Of a stretch of 64,000 nt of DNA, positions 16,353 to 24,732 are shown piece by piece. Source of the DNA: Kitasatospora sp. NBC_00240 (GTDB lineage Bacteria > Actinomycetota > Actinomycetes > Streptomycetales > Streptomycetaceae); assembly GCF_026342405.1 (NCBI RefSeq), contig NZ_JAPEMU010000001.1, forward strand, positions 6,944,001 through 7,008,000. The letters are read 5' to 3'. Made by a program: the position numbers and the translations under genes. Within the stretch, counting starts at the first letter, position 1. Each line of letters starts with the position of its first letter. The notes beneath the pieces were generated by a model that worked only from the letters and a program-made list of their open reading frames with translations, ran no database searches and was not told the origin of the DNA.

Positions 16353-16443
16353 GGCTTGTCGGACAAGCCCTGGGCCTGCTCCGAGCTCCCGTGAGCCGCC
16401 CCGGGGCACCGCCCGTCCGGGCGGCCGGAGCCGTCCGGACGGG
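16351..16443. terminator. two hairpins between convergent genes
   Basis: A 21-base palindrome (16351-16371, arms AGGGCTTGTC and GACAAGCCCT) overlaps the stop of the sulfite-oxidase-fold gene. A second hairpin (CCCGTCCGG 16412-16420 with CCGGACGGG 16435-16443) lies just before the stop of the convergent flavoenzyme gene. They likely stop transcription in both directions. Confidence 0.55.
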
Positions 16444-16453
16444 AGCCGGGAGG

Positions 16454-17833
16454 TCAGGCCGCGGCCGGCTTGATGTTCTGGTTGAGGTGGAAGAGGTTGT
16501 CCGGGTCGTACTGCCGTTTCACCGCGGCCAGCCGGGCGTAGTTCCCCCGGTAGTTGTCCTCGACCCGGTCCTGGTCGTCCTCGCCCATGAAGTTGATGTA
16601 CCCGCCGGGCTCGGAGTGCGGCGCCACCGCCGCGTAGTAGTCCCGTACCCATGCGGTCTGCGCCTCGTCGCCGGCCGGGTCGTCCCCGACCGCCAGGATC
16701 ACGGTGGAGAACGTCGCCTCCCGGTAGGAGTAGGCGGTGGCCTCCGGCGCGACCCGCTGCGGTGCGCCGTTCACGGGGTAGATGTGCATGGTCGAGCTGA
16801 GTGTCGGCACCTTCGGCCCGTGCTCCAGGTGGGCCGCGATCGCCGCGTCCGTCAGCTCGGTCGCGAAGCTGCCCTTCCAGTACTCCCGCAGGCCGGGCGG
16901 CAGCAGCGGGTCGAAGGCGCTGTTGATCGCCGGGTAGGGCATCGGCCCGACCGCCTCGGCGACCCGGGGCGCCAGGTCGCGCAGCGGCCGGAGCACCCGG
17001 TCGGCGTCCTCGACCGGTCCGGACCAGCAGACCACCACGATGCCCAGGATGTCGCCGTGCCGGTCCTCGGGGATGAACGGCAGCGGCGGCGCGGTCTGGA
17101 AGCCGGGGAAGAGGAAGAGCTGCTCGGGAGCGTCCTGGATGAACTCCCGGTAGAACTTCAGGATGCTCTCCATGTGCTCCAGTTCGAACAGCATCGGCCC
17201 GGCGACGACCTGGTCGACCGGGCTCAGCCGGTACTCGAACGAGGTCACCACGCCGAAGTTGCCGCCGCCCCCGCGCAGCGCCCAGAACAGGTCGGCGTTC
17301 CGGTCGGCGTCGGCGGTCAGGAACCGGCCGTCGGCCGTCACCACATCGGCGGAGAGCAGGTTGTCGCAGGTCAGCCCCATCGTCCGGCAGAGGTATCCGA
17401 AGCCGCCGCCGAGCGTCAGGCCGGCGATGCCGGTGGTGGAGACGATCCCGCCGGTGGTGGCGAGGCCGAAGGCGTGGGTGGCGGCGTTCAGGTCGCCCCA
17501 GGTCGCGCCCGGTTCGGCGCGGGCGGTCCGGGCCACCGGGTCGACGCGCACCCCGCGCAGGCCGGACAGGTCGGCCACCACGCCGTCGTCGCAGGTTCCG
17601 TAGCCGGGCGCGCTGTGCCCGCCGCCGCGCACGGCGAGGTCAAGGCCCATCTCGCGGGCGTAGTTGACGGTGGCCATCACGTCGCCGGCGTTGGCGCACC
17701 GCACGACGGCCGCGGGTCTGCGGTCCGCGGTGGCGTTGTAGACCTTGCGGGCCTCGTCGTAGCCCCTGTCCTGCGGGGTCACCACGGCGCCCCGGGTACG
17801 TTCTCTTAAGTCGTCGACGGTGTGCCCGGCCAT
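16454..17833 (-). CDS. FAD-binding oxidoreductase, berberine-bridge-enzyme type
   Basis: A 459-residue flavoprotein of the PCMH/BBE family. The FAD-binding domain shows VRGGGHSAPGYGTCDDGVVADLS with the histidine and cysteine positions used for bicovalent FAD attachment (His in GGGHS and a Cys in the LCRTMGLTCDNL segment), then TTGIAGLTLGGGFGYL and ADLFWALRGGGGNFGVVTSFEY. The C-terminal BBE motif is YINFMGEDDQDRVEDNYRGNYARLAAVKRQYDPDNLFHLNQNI. No signal peptide. ATG at 17833 is chosen because GAGGAGTGG sits 7-8 bases upstream. Such enzymes oxidise sugars or secondary metabolites. Nothing nearby points to a substrate, and the gene is likely an accessory insertion within conserved order. Confidence 0.9.
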   Translation of the reverse strand: MAGHTVDDLRERTRGAVVTPQDRGYDEARKVYNATADRRPAAVVRCANAGDVMATVNYAREMGLDLAVRGGGHSAPGYGTCDDGVVADLSGLRGVRVDPVARTARAEPGATWGDLNAATHAFGLATTGGIVSTTGIAGLTLGGGFGYLCRTMGLTCDNLLSADVVTADGRFLTADADRNADLFWALRGGGGNFGVVTSFEYRLSPVDQVVAGPMLFELEHMESILKFYREFIQDAPEQLFLFPGFQTAPPLPFIPEDRHGDILGIVVVCWSGPVEDADRVLRPLRDLAPRVAEAVGPMPYPAINSAFDPLLPPGLREYWKGSFATELTDAAIAAHLEHGPKVPTLSSTMHIYPVNGAPQRVAPEATAYSYREATFSTVILAVGDDPAGDEAQTAWVRDYYAAVAPHSEPGGYINFMGEDDQDRVEDNYRGNYARLAAVKRQYDPDNLFHLNQNIKPAAA

Positions 17834-18000
17834 GGGGACCACTCCTCGGGGTACCGGCTCGCGGGAAGCCCCGACAGGGGCCTTCCTTTCACGCTACGCC
17901 GATCGGGTGAGGCCTCAAGCGGGGGCCGCGCGAGCCCGGCCCCTCCACCCGGTCCGGACCGGGCCGGCCCGGTCCGCTCGGTCGCCGGGTCGGTGCGGGC

Positions 18001-19758
18001 TCAGATCAGCGGGAAGCTGATGACCACCGTGGTGCCCTGCGGGCGGCGCTGCCCCGGGGCGGGGTTCTGGCCCGAGACCTTGCCGGTGCCGAACAGGTTC
18101 AGGCCGTTGCTCTGCACCTTGAACCCGGCGTCGGTGAGTGCCTTCGTCGCGTCGTCCTTGGTCATCCCGCCCACGTCGGGGACGGGCACCATGCCCTTGC
18201 TGACCAGCAGCGACACCGGCGCGTTCGCCGGCAGCCGCTCGCCGGCGGCCGGGGAGCTGCTGATCACCGAGCCCTGCGGCACGATGTCGTCGAACTGCTC
18301 GCTGCTGGTCCCCGGCGTCAGCTCCGCGGCGGCCAGCGCCTGCCGGGCCTGGTCGAGGGTCTTCCCGGTGAGGTCGGGCACCGCGATCCGCCTCGCCCCG
18401 CGGGAGACGGTCACCGCCACCGGGTCGCTCCTGCGGACCCGCCGGCCGACGTCCGGATCGGTGCCGATCACCGCGCCGGCCGGGACCGTCTCGCTGTACT
18501 CCTCGGTGTAGTTGCCCTGCAGCCCGGCCTTCGCCAGCACCGAGACCGCCTCCGCCCGGCTCTTGCCGAGCACGCCGGGCACCGTCGTGTAGACCGCGCC
18601 GGACAGCGCGTACGTCGCCCCGCCCACCAGCAGCAGCACGACGGCCAGCACCGCGCCCCAGATCAGCGGGGCGCGCGAGCGCCTCGGCCGCGCCGGCCGC
18701 CCGGACCGCTTCCCCCGGGCGGCCGGCGGCTCGTCGTAGGGGCGGGGCCCGGTGAGCAGCGCGTCCATCAGCTCCGGCGGGACGTCCAGCACGCTGGTGT
18801 GCTCCACCGCGGGCTGGATCACCGAGGTCGGCTCGGTGGTCGGGAACGCCGGGCTGGGCCGGGTGGAGGCGGGCGGCTCGGCGTCCAACTGGGCCGGCGT
18901 CAGGGTGCGCCGCACCCGCTGCAGGGCCGCGAGCAGCTCGACCGCGTCGTACGGGCGGGCCCCGGGGTCGCGGGCGGTGGCCGAGGCGACTATGGCGTCC
19001 AGGCCGGGCGTGATGCCGGGGACGGCCAGGGACGGCGCGGGCACGTCCTCGTGCAGATGGCGGTAGATCACCTGGACCGGGTTCTCGCCGGTGTGCGGCC
19101 GGTCGCCGGTGAGCATCTCGTACAGCACGATGCCCGCCGCGTAGACGTCCACCCGCTGGTCGGTGACCGCACCCGGCCGGATCTGCTCGGGTGCCAGGTA
19201 GGAGACGGTGCCGAGCACCGCGCCGGCCGTGCTGGTGGTGACCGCGCCGTCGGCGCCGTTCAGCAGCCGGACCAGGCCGAAATCGGCGACCTTCACCAGC
19301 CCGCCGTCGGTGATCAGCACGTTCTCCGGCTTGACGTCCCGGTGGACGAGCCCGGCGCGGTGCGCGGAGCCGAGCGCCGCCAGCACCGGCTCCAGGATGT
19401 CCAGGGCGGCCCGGACGGACAGCGCGCCGCGGTCCCGCAGCACGTCCCGCAGGGTCCGGCCCGGGACGTACTCCATGGCCAGGAAGACCGTCCCCCCGTC
19501 GGCCCCCTGGTCGAAGACGTTCACCACGTTGGGGTGCGAGAGCCGGGCCACGGCCTTGGCCTCGCGGATGAACCGGTCGGTGAAGTCGGCGTCCCCGGCG
19601 AGCGAGGGGTGCATCACCTTGAGCGCCAGCACCCGGTCCAGCCGGGTGTCGGTGCCCCGGTAGACCGTGGCCATGCCGCCGGTCGCGATCCGTTGCTCGA
19701 CCCGGTACCGGCCGTCCAGCAGGGTACCGATCAACGGGTCGTGCAGTGCCATGTCCAC
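18001..19758 (-). CDS. PASTA-domain serine/threonine protein kinase
   Basis: A 585-residue transmembrane kinase of the PknB class. The kinase domain (about 12-275) has the glycine loop IATGGMATVYRG, the ATP lysine in LALKVMHP, the catalytic loop HRDVKPENVLI, DFGLVRLL, and an activation segment ending GTVSYLAPEQI. A Pro/Arg-rich juxtamembrane region leads to one membrane span (ALIWGAVLAVVLLLVGGATY region, about 370-392) and three extracellular PASTA repeats starting VPGVLGK, VPDLTGK and VPDVGGM. PASTA repeats bind uncrosslinked peptidoglycan, which fits a position upstream of the dcw genes. From memory it corresponds to SCO2110, and by position to mycobacterial pknL. Start could be GTG 19758 or ATG 19752. 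Confidence 0.94.
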   Translation of the reverse strand: MDMALHDPLIGTLLDGRYRVEQRIATGGMATVYRGTDTRLDRVLALKVMHPSLAGDADFTDRFIREAKAVARLSHPNVVNVFDQGADGGTVFLAMEYVPGRTLRDVLRDRGALSVRAALDILEPVLAALGSAHRAGLVHRDVKPENVLITDGGLVKVADFGLVRLLNGADGAVTTSTAGAVLGTVSYLAPEQIRPGAVTDQRVDVYAAGIVLYEMLTGDRPHTGENPVQVIYRHLHEDVPAPSLAVPGITPGLDAIVASATARDPGARPYDAVELLAALQRVRRTLTPAQLDAEPPASTRPSPAFPTTEPTSVIQPAVEHTSVLDVPPELMDALLTGPRPYDEPPAARGKRSGRPARPRRSRAPLIWGAVLAVVLLLVGGATYALSGAVYTTVPGVLGKSRAEAVSVLAKAGLQGNYTEEYSETVPAGAVIGTDPDVGRRVRRSDPVAVTVSRGARRIAVPDLTGKTLDQARQALAAAELTPGTSSEQFDDIVPQGSVISSSPAAGERLPANAPVSLLVSKGMVPVPDVGGMTKDDATKALTDAGFKVQSNGLNLFGTGKVSGQNPAPGQRRPQGTTVVISFPLI

Positions 19759-19855
19759 CAGGGAAGTGTAGGCGCGCCGAGGCGGGCGGCCCCGGGCGGA
19801 CGGCGCGCCCCGGGCCGCTTGTGCCGTGCTTGTGACACGTCCCCGGCGAGGGGGC

Positions 19856-20686
19856 TCAGAACGCCGGCCGCTCCCGGTGGTCGAGGTCGGCCCGGCCGGC
19901 CATCGCCGAGGAGGCCTCGGCGTGGAAGCGGCGCGGGATGCGCCCGGCCCGGTGGGCGAGCCGGCCGGCCTCGGCGGCGTGCCGCATCGCCTCGGCCATC
20001 AGGACCGGGTCCTGGGCACGGGTGACGGCGGAGGCCAGCATCACGGCGGCGCAGCCGAGCTCCATCGCCAGGGCCACGTCGGAGGCGGTGCCGGCGCCGG
20101 CGTCCAGGATCACCGGCACCGTGGCGCTCTCCACGATCAGCTGGAAGTTGTGCGGGTTGCGGATGCCGAGGCCGGAGCCGATCGGCGAGCCCAGCGGCAT
20201 GATCGCCGCGCAGCCGACGTCCTCCAGCTTGCGGGCCAGCACCGGGTCGTCGTTGGTGTACGGCAGCACGGTGAAGCCGTCGTCGACCAGGGTCTCGGCG
20301 GCGTCCAGCAGTTCGATCGGGTCGGGCAGCAGGGTCCGCTCGTCCGCGATGACCTCCAGCTTGACCCAGTCGGTGCCGAGCGCCTCACGGGCCAGCCGGG
20401 CCGTCAGCACCGCTTCGCCGGCGGTGAAGCAGCCCGCCGTGTTGGGCAGCACCCGGATGCCGTTGCGGGTCAGCACGTCCAGTACCGAACCCTGGGTGGA
20501 GGTGCTCACCCGGCGCATCGCGACCGTGGTCAGCTCGGTGCCGGAGACCCGGAGCGCCTGCTCCAGGACGTCCAGGCTCGGCGCCCCGCCGGTGCCCATG
20601 ATCAGGCGGGAGCCGAAGGTGGTCCCGGCGATCGTCAGGAGGTCCTTGTCGTCGGCGGTCGCGGTCGTGGTCGCGGTGTCGGCCAC
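19856..20686 (-). CDS. thiG: thiazole synthase
   Basis: This enzyme builds the thiazole phosphate moiety of thiamine from deoxyxylulose 5-phosphate, dehydroglycine and ThiS thiocarboxylate. The 276-residue TIM barrel begins after a short Asp-rich leader with LTIAGTTFGSRLIMGTGGAPS. It has the Schiff-base lysine in TDWVKLEVI, then the AIMPLGSPIGSGLGIRNPHN loop and PVILDAGAGTASDVALAMELGCAAVML, all family-diagnostic. The GTG start lies 5 bases after the thiS stop, so thiO-thiS-thiG form one operon under the TPP riboswitch. Confidence 0.95.
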   Translation of the reverse strand: MADTATTTATADDKDLLTIAGTTFGSRLIMGTGGAPSLDVLEQALRVSGTELTTVAMRRVSTSTQGSVLDVLTRNGIRVLPNTAGCFTAGEAVLTARLAREALGTDWVKLEVIADERTLLPDPIELLDAAETLVDDGFTVLPYTNDDPVLARKLEDVGCAAIMPLGSPIGSGLGIRNPHNFQLIVESATVPVILDAGAGTASDVALAMELGCAAVMLASAVTRAQDPVLMAEAMRHAAEAGRLAHRAGRIPRRFHAEASSAMAGRADLDHRERPAF

Positions 20687-20691
20687 GGCGC

Positions 20692-20901
20692 TCAGCCTCC
20701 CTGCACGGCGGTGAGGATCTCGATCCGGTCGCCCGCGGCGAGGCCGGTCCCGGCCCAGGCACCGCGCGGCACCACGGTCTCGTTGACCGCCGCGGCGACC
20801 CCGGACGGCGCGGCGCTCACGCCGGCCACCACCTCGGCGAGCGTGCTCCGGGCGGGCACCTGCCGGGGCTCGCCGTTGACGGAGAGTGAGATATCGGTCA
20901 T
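20692..20901 (-). CDS. thiS: sulfur carrier protein ThiS
   Basis: A 69-residue ubiquitin-fold sulfur carrier. Its C-terminal Gly-Gly (TAVQGG) is the site that becomes a thiocarboxylate and donates sulfur to ThiG. It starts MTDISLSVNGEPRQV and has the typical LAEVV helix and AAAVNETVVPRGAW strand. ATG at 20901 overlaps the thiO stop by 4 bases (ATGA) and thiG begins 5 bases after its stop. Confidence 0.96.
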   Translation of the reverse strand: MTDISLSVNGEPRQVPARSTLAEVVAGVSAAPSGVAAAVNETVVPRGAWAGTGLAAGDRIEILTAVQGG

Positions 20902-22124
20902 GCCAGTGCCTTTGCGGGAGTGGAGAGGTCGGACGGGGCCGTGCCGGAGGGGACGGCCCCGGCGGCGGAGGGGCCGGCGGCGAACCGGCCGGGGGAGAAC
21001 GGCGCCGCCAACTCGGGCGTCACGCCGGTGGCCAGGTACTCGGCGAGCAGGTCGCCGGTCACCGGGGTGAGCAGCACGCCGTTGCGGTAGTGGCCGGTCG
21101 CCGCGACCAGGCCGGGCAACGCGGTCGGGCCGAGCAGCGGGGCGTTGTCGGGGGAGCCGGGGCGCAGCCCGGCGGAGGTCTCGACCAGCGGCAGCTCGGT
21201 GATCCCGGGGACCAGGTCGTGGGCGTCGCGGAGCAGCTCGTACACCCCGCCGGCGGTGACGGTGGTGTCGTAGCCCTGCTCCTCGCTGGTCGCGCCGATC
21301 ACCAGCTCGCCGTCCTCGCGCGGCACCAGGTACAGGTGCTGCCCGCGCACCACCGCGCGGACGTTGCGGGACAGGAACGGCCGGTACGCCTCGGGCACCC
21401 GCAGCCGCAGGATCTGGCCCTTGACCGGGCGGACGGCCGGCAGCACCCCCTCGGGCAGGCCGGGCAGCAGGTGGCTGCGCGGCCCGGCCGCCAGCACCAC
21501 CTGGCCGGCGCCCAGCAGCCCGCCGGTGCTCAGCCGGGCCCCGGTCGCGCGGCCGCCGGTGACCAGCAGCTCGGCGACCTCGGCGCGGTGCAGCAGCACC
21601 CCGGCGCGCTCGCAGGCGGCCACCAGCGCGGCGGCCAGCCGGCGGCCGTCCACCTGGTGGTCGTCGGTGACGTGCAGCCCGCCGCGGACGCCCGGGGCCA
21701 GCATCGGTTCGAGCTTGCGGCACTCGCGTCCGGTGAGCCAGGCCGAGTCCAGGCCCAGGCGCCCGTGGAAGGCGTGCAGCTCGCGCAGTTCCTCGCGGTC
21801 GTCGGAGTCCAGCGCGACGGCGAGGGTGCCGCAGGCGCGGTAGCCGGTCGAAAGGCCGGAGGCCTCCTCCAGCTCGGTAGCGAAGGCCGGGTACCGCTCG
21901 TTGGAGGCCATCCCGAGCTTCAGCAGCGGCTCCTCGCCGTACTGCAGCTCGGTGACCGGGGCCAGCATCCCGGCCGCGACCTGGGCGGCCCCGCCGCCGG
22001 GCGCCGGGTCGACCACGACCACGCCGAGGCCGCGCTGCCGGGCCCGCCAGGCCACCGCGAGGCCGATGATCCCGCCGCCGACGACGAGGACGTCCGTCGT
22101 CGCGCCGCTCGTGAAGCGTGTCAA
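20898..22124 (-). CDS. thiO: glycine oxidase
   Basis: This FAD enzyme oxidises glycine to dehydroglycine, the imine used by ThiG. The 408-residue chain opens with the Rossmann motif VLVVGGGIIGLAVAWRARQRG and continues with GGGAAQVAAGMLAP, typical of the DAO family. The C-terminal half ends with the FAD-binding ATGHYRNGVLLTPVTGDLLAEYL signature of ThiO. The start appears to be TTG at 22124, immediately after the TPP aptamer, with purine-rich Shine-Dalgarno-like sequence inside the 3' side of the aptamer. First gene of thiO-thiS-thiG. Confidence 0.93.
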   Translation of the reverse strand: MTRFTSGATTDVLVVGGGIIGLAVAWRARQRGLGVVVVDPAPGGGAAQVAAGMLAPVTELQYGEEPLLKLGMASNERYPAFATELEEASGLSTGYRACGTLAVALDSDDREELRELHAFHGRLGLDSAWLTGRECRKLEPMLAPGVRGGLHVTDDHQVDGRRLAAALVAACERAGVLLHRAEVAELLVTGGRATGARLSTGGLLGAGQVVLAAGPRSHLLPGLPEGVLPAVRPVKGQILRLRVPEAYRPFLSRNVRAVVRGQHLYLVPREDGELVIGATSEEQGYDTTVTAGGVYELLRDAHDLVPGITELPLVETSAGLRPGSPDNAPLLGPTALPGLVAATGHYRNGVLLTPVTGDLLAEYLATGVTPELAAPFSPGRFAAGPSAAGAVPSGTAPSDLSTPAKALA

Positions 22125-22126
22125 AG

Positions 22127-22232
22127 TCCCTGCTCTCCCTTCGCCGGAATGACCCGGATCAGGTTCGGACGGTCGCAGGCCGTGCCAGCCCGCCTCTCAG
22201 CCCGGTGCGCCGGGCCCCCGTGGTACGGACCG
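22127..22232 (-). ncRNA. TPP (thiamine pyrophosphate) riboswitch
   Basis: On the minus strand the leader of thiO contains the conserved TPP aptamer pieces in order: ACGGGGG, then CTGAGA followed by GGCGGG, then AACCTGATCCGGGTCATTCC and GGCGAAGGGAG. A GTCC/GGAC pair flanking the element can close helix P1. The 3' side of the aptamer and P1 run straight into the purine-rich AGGGAGAGCAGGGA directly before the TTG start. There is no intervening terminator hairpin, so the likely mode is translational (ribosome-site sequestration when TPP is bound). Confidence 0.93.
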
Positions 22233-22339
22233 CCCGGCACCTGGGGCGCCGTCCGGTCGAGGTGCACCCACCATAACTCCGGGTGCCGTCCGGGCCGAAG
22301 GCGCGTACAAGGGGCGGACGGCGCCGATAGGGTGGCGCC

Positions 22340-23542
22340 GTGGGAGAGCGGCGGAACACGGACCAGGTGGTCGTTGTCGGGGCGGGGCTGGCCGGGGCCC
22401 AGTGCGTGCGCGCGCTGCGCGGGGGCGGCCGGCAGGGTCGGATCGTCCTGCTCGGGGACGAACCGCACGCCCCCTACGACCGGCCCCCGCTCTCCAAGGA
22501 CGTGCTGCTCGGCAAGGCCGACGCCACCACCCTGGACATCGACTACGACGGCCTCGGCGTCGACCTCGTCACCGGCCGCCGGGCCACCGGGCTGGAGCCC
22601 GGGGTGCTGCACACCGACGCCGGCGAGCTGCCGTACGGGAGCCTGGTGATCGCCACCGGCGCCGCACCCGTCGCGCTGCCCGGCGCGGACCGCGCCCACC
22701 TGCTGCGGACCGTCGACGACGCCCTCGCGCTGCGCGCGCTGCTGCGGCCGGGAGCGCGGATCGTACTGGTCGGGGCCGGCTGGATCGGGGCCGAGACCGC
22801 CGGTGTCGCCCGCGCGCTGGGCTGCGAGGTCACCGTGGTGGAGGCCGGTCCGGCACCGGTGCCCGGCGCGCTGCCCCCGGCGGTCGGCGGCGCGATGACC
22901 GCCTGGTACCGGGCGGCCGGCGTCGACCTGCGCTGCGGCGCCAGGGTGGCCTCGGTCGGCCCGCACGAGGTGCTGCTCGCCGACGGCACCCGGCTGGCCG
23001 CCGACGAGGTGGTGGTCGGCGTCGGGGTGCGCCCGGCGACCGGCTGGCTGGCCGGCTCCGGGGTCGAGCTGGACGCGGCCGGCGCCGTCCTGGTGGACGA
23101 GCGGCTGCGCACCTCGCTGCCCGGGGTCCTCGCGGCCGGCGACTGCGTCTCCTACCCCTCGACCCGCTGGGGCGGCCGGCTGTCCGTCCAGCACTGGGAC
23201 CACGCGCTGCAGTCCGGGGCGGCGGCAGCGGCCTCGCTGCTCGGCCTGGACACCCCGTACGACCCGGTGCCGTACTTCTGGTCCGAGCAGTTCGGGCGGA
23301 TGGTGCAGTACGCGGGCCGGCACGGCGACGGCGACGAGGTGCTGTGGCGGGGGGCGCCCGGCGACCCGTCCTGGACGGTGCTCTGGACGCGCGGCGGGCA
23401 GCTGCGCGCCCTGCTGACCGTCGACCGCCCGCGCGACCTCGCCCAGGGGCGCCGGCTGCTGGAGCGCGGCGCCGTCCTCGACCCGGTGCCGGCCGCCGAC
23501 CCGGCCGTGCAGCTGAAGGCCGCCCTCGCCGGACAGCCGTAG
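22340..23542 (+). CDS. NAD(P)/FAD-dependent oxidoreductase (ferredoxin-reductase-like)
   Basis: A 400-residue flavoprotein reductase of the ferredoxin/rubredoxin reductase family. The FAD-binding motif VVVVGAGLAGAQCVRAL is at the N-terminus, followed by PYDRPPLSKDVLLG. The NAD(P) site is IVLVGAGWIGAETAGVARALG. The second FAD contact is LAAGDCVSYPS, and the C-terminal reductase domain starts near YFWSEQFGRMVQYAG. Its partner is probably a ferredoxin or Rieske protein, not present nearby. It is divergent from the riboswitch-controlled thiO operon; a link to thiamine synthesis is not supported. Start is GTG at 22340. Confidence 0.9.
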   Translation: MGERRNTDQVVVVGAGLAGAQCVRALRGGGRQGRIVLLGDEPHAPYDRPPLSKDVLLGKADATTLDIDYDGLGVDLVTGRRATGLEPGVLHTDAGELPYGSLVIATGAAPVALPGADRAHLLRTVDDALALRALLRPGARIVLVGAGWIGAETAGVARALGCEVTVVEAGPAPVPGALPPAVGGAMTAWYRAAGVDLRCGARVASVGPHEVLLADGTRLAADEVVVGVGVRPATGWLAGSGVELDAAGAVLVDERLRTSLPGVLAAGDCVSYPSTRWGGRLSVQHWDHALQSGAAAAASLLGLDTPYDPVPYFWSEQFGRMVQYAGRHGDGDEVLWRGAPGDPSWTVLWTRGGQLRALLTVDRPRDLAQGRRLLERGAVLDPVPAADPAVQLKAALAGQP

Positions 23543-23632
23543 CCGCGACGGACCGGTCACGTTCGGACACCGGAGCGGCCGCCGGGGGCGCGGTTGGTGC
23601 GCGGCGCCCCGGCGAGGTGGCAGTCTGGTGAC

Positions 23633-23998
23633 GTGAGCGAGATCGAAGCGAAGATTGAAGACCTTGTCCCCGAGTGGATGTACCTGCCCGACATCTCCGA
23701 GCAGTGGGGTGTCCGCGTCACCGAGGTGCGCGACCTGGTCAAGAGCGGCGGCCTGATCGCCGTCCGCCGCGGCCCGAACAAGTCGCTGCAGGTGCCGGCC
23801 GCCTTCATCGACGGCCCCGGACTGGTCAAGCACCTGTCCGGCACGCTGACCGTGCTCCGCGACTGCGGGTACAACGACGCGGAGATCCTGGAGTGGCTCT
23901 TCACCGAGGACCCGTCGCTGCCGGGCAGCCCGATCCAGGCCCTGCAGGAGAACCGCGGCACCGAGGTGAAGCGCCGCGCCCAGGCGATGCTGATCTGA
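23633..23998 (+). CDS. Rv2175c-family winged-helix DNA-binding protein
   Basis: A 121-residue protein closely matching the mycobacterial Rv2175c family: a winged helix-turn-helix (VPEWMYLPDISEQWGVRVTEVRDLVKSGGLIAVRRGPNKSLQVPAAFI) followed by a C-terminal helical domain (GTLTVLRDCGYNDAEILEWLFTED). In M. tuberculosis this protein is a substrate of the Ser/Thr kinase PknL encoded beside it. Here the PASTA kinase lies 4 kb away. GTG at 23633 is preferred; a TTG 13 codons upstream would add a basic tail. No clear Shine-Dalgarno site. The stop overlaps the thiE start (TGATG), so the two genes are translationally coupled. The DNA target is unknown. Confidence 0.88.
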   Translation: MSEIEAKIEDLVPEWMYLPDISEQWGVRVTEVRDLVKSGGLIAVRRGPNKSLQVPAAFIDGPGLVKHLSGTLTVLRDCGYNDAEILEWLFTEDPSLPGSPIQALQENRGTEVKRRAQAMLI

Positions 23999-24663
23999 TG
24001 GCGGCGGACCTGACGGCGGGCGGCCGGCTGCGCGCGCAGCTGGCCGACGCGCGGCTCTACCTGTGCACCGACGCCCGCCGCGAGCAGGGCGACCTGGAGC
24101 AGTTCCTGGACGCCGCGCTCGGCGGCGGCGTCGACATCGTCCAACTCCGCGACAAGGGCCTGGAGGCCAAGCAGGAGCTGGAGTACCTGGAGGTCTTCGC
24201 CGACGCCTGCCGGCGGCACGGCAAGCTGCTCTCGGTGAACGACCGGGCCGACGTCGCGCACGCGGCCGGCCCGGACGTGCTGCACCTCGGCCAGGACGAC
24301 CTGCCGGTGCGGGCCGCCCGCGCGATCCTCGGCGAGGACGTGCTCATCGGCCGCTCCTGCCACGCGGAGGCCGAGGTCGACGCCGCCGTCGCCGAGCCGG
24401 GCGTGGACTACTTCTGCACCGGCCCGGTCTGGCCCACGCCGACCAAGCCCGGCTGGCACGCGCCGGGCCTCGGCCTGGTCTCCTACGCGGCGAAGCAGGT
24501 GACGGACCGCCCCTGGTTCGCCATCGGGGGCATCGACCTGGGCAACCTGGACGAGGTGCTGGCCGCCGGCGCCCGCCGGGTCGTGGTGGTCCGCGCGATC
24601 ACCGCCGCCGACGACCCGGCCGCCGCGGCGGCCGAGCTGGCCCACCGGGTGCGCGCGGTCTGA
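23998..24663 (+). CDS. thiE: thiamine-phosphate synthase
   Basis: This enzyme joins hydroxymethylpyrimidine diphosphate and thiazole phosphate to thiamine monophosphate. The 221-residue TIM barrel shows VDIVQLRDKGLEAKQEL (pyrimidine/diphosphate site), LLSVNDRADVAHAAGPDVLHLGQDDLP, LIGRSCHAEAE, YFCTGPVWPTPTKPG (the conserved phosphate loop) and FAIGGIDLGN near the end. It overlaps the Rv2175c-type gene by one base and has no riboswitch of its own. It is separated from the thiO operon by the reductase gene, and lies on the opposite strand. Confidence 0.95.
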   Translation: MAADLTAGGRLRAQLADARLYLCTDARREQGDLEQFLDAALGGGVDIVQLRDKGLEAKQELEYLEVFADACRRHGKLLSVNDRADVAHAAGPDVLHLGQDDLPVRAARAILGEDVLIGRSCHAEAEVDAAVAEPGVDYFCTGPVWPTPTKPGWHAPGLGLVSYAAKQVTDRPWFAIGGIDLGNLDEVLAAGARRVVVVRAITAADDPAAAAAELAHRVRAV

Positions 24664-24732
24664 GACCGCCGTCCCGGGCCGCAGGGGTGTCCCTCGCGGC
24701 CCGGGACGACCGGCCGGCCCCCGGCCCGCCGC

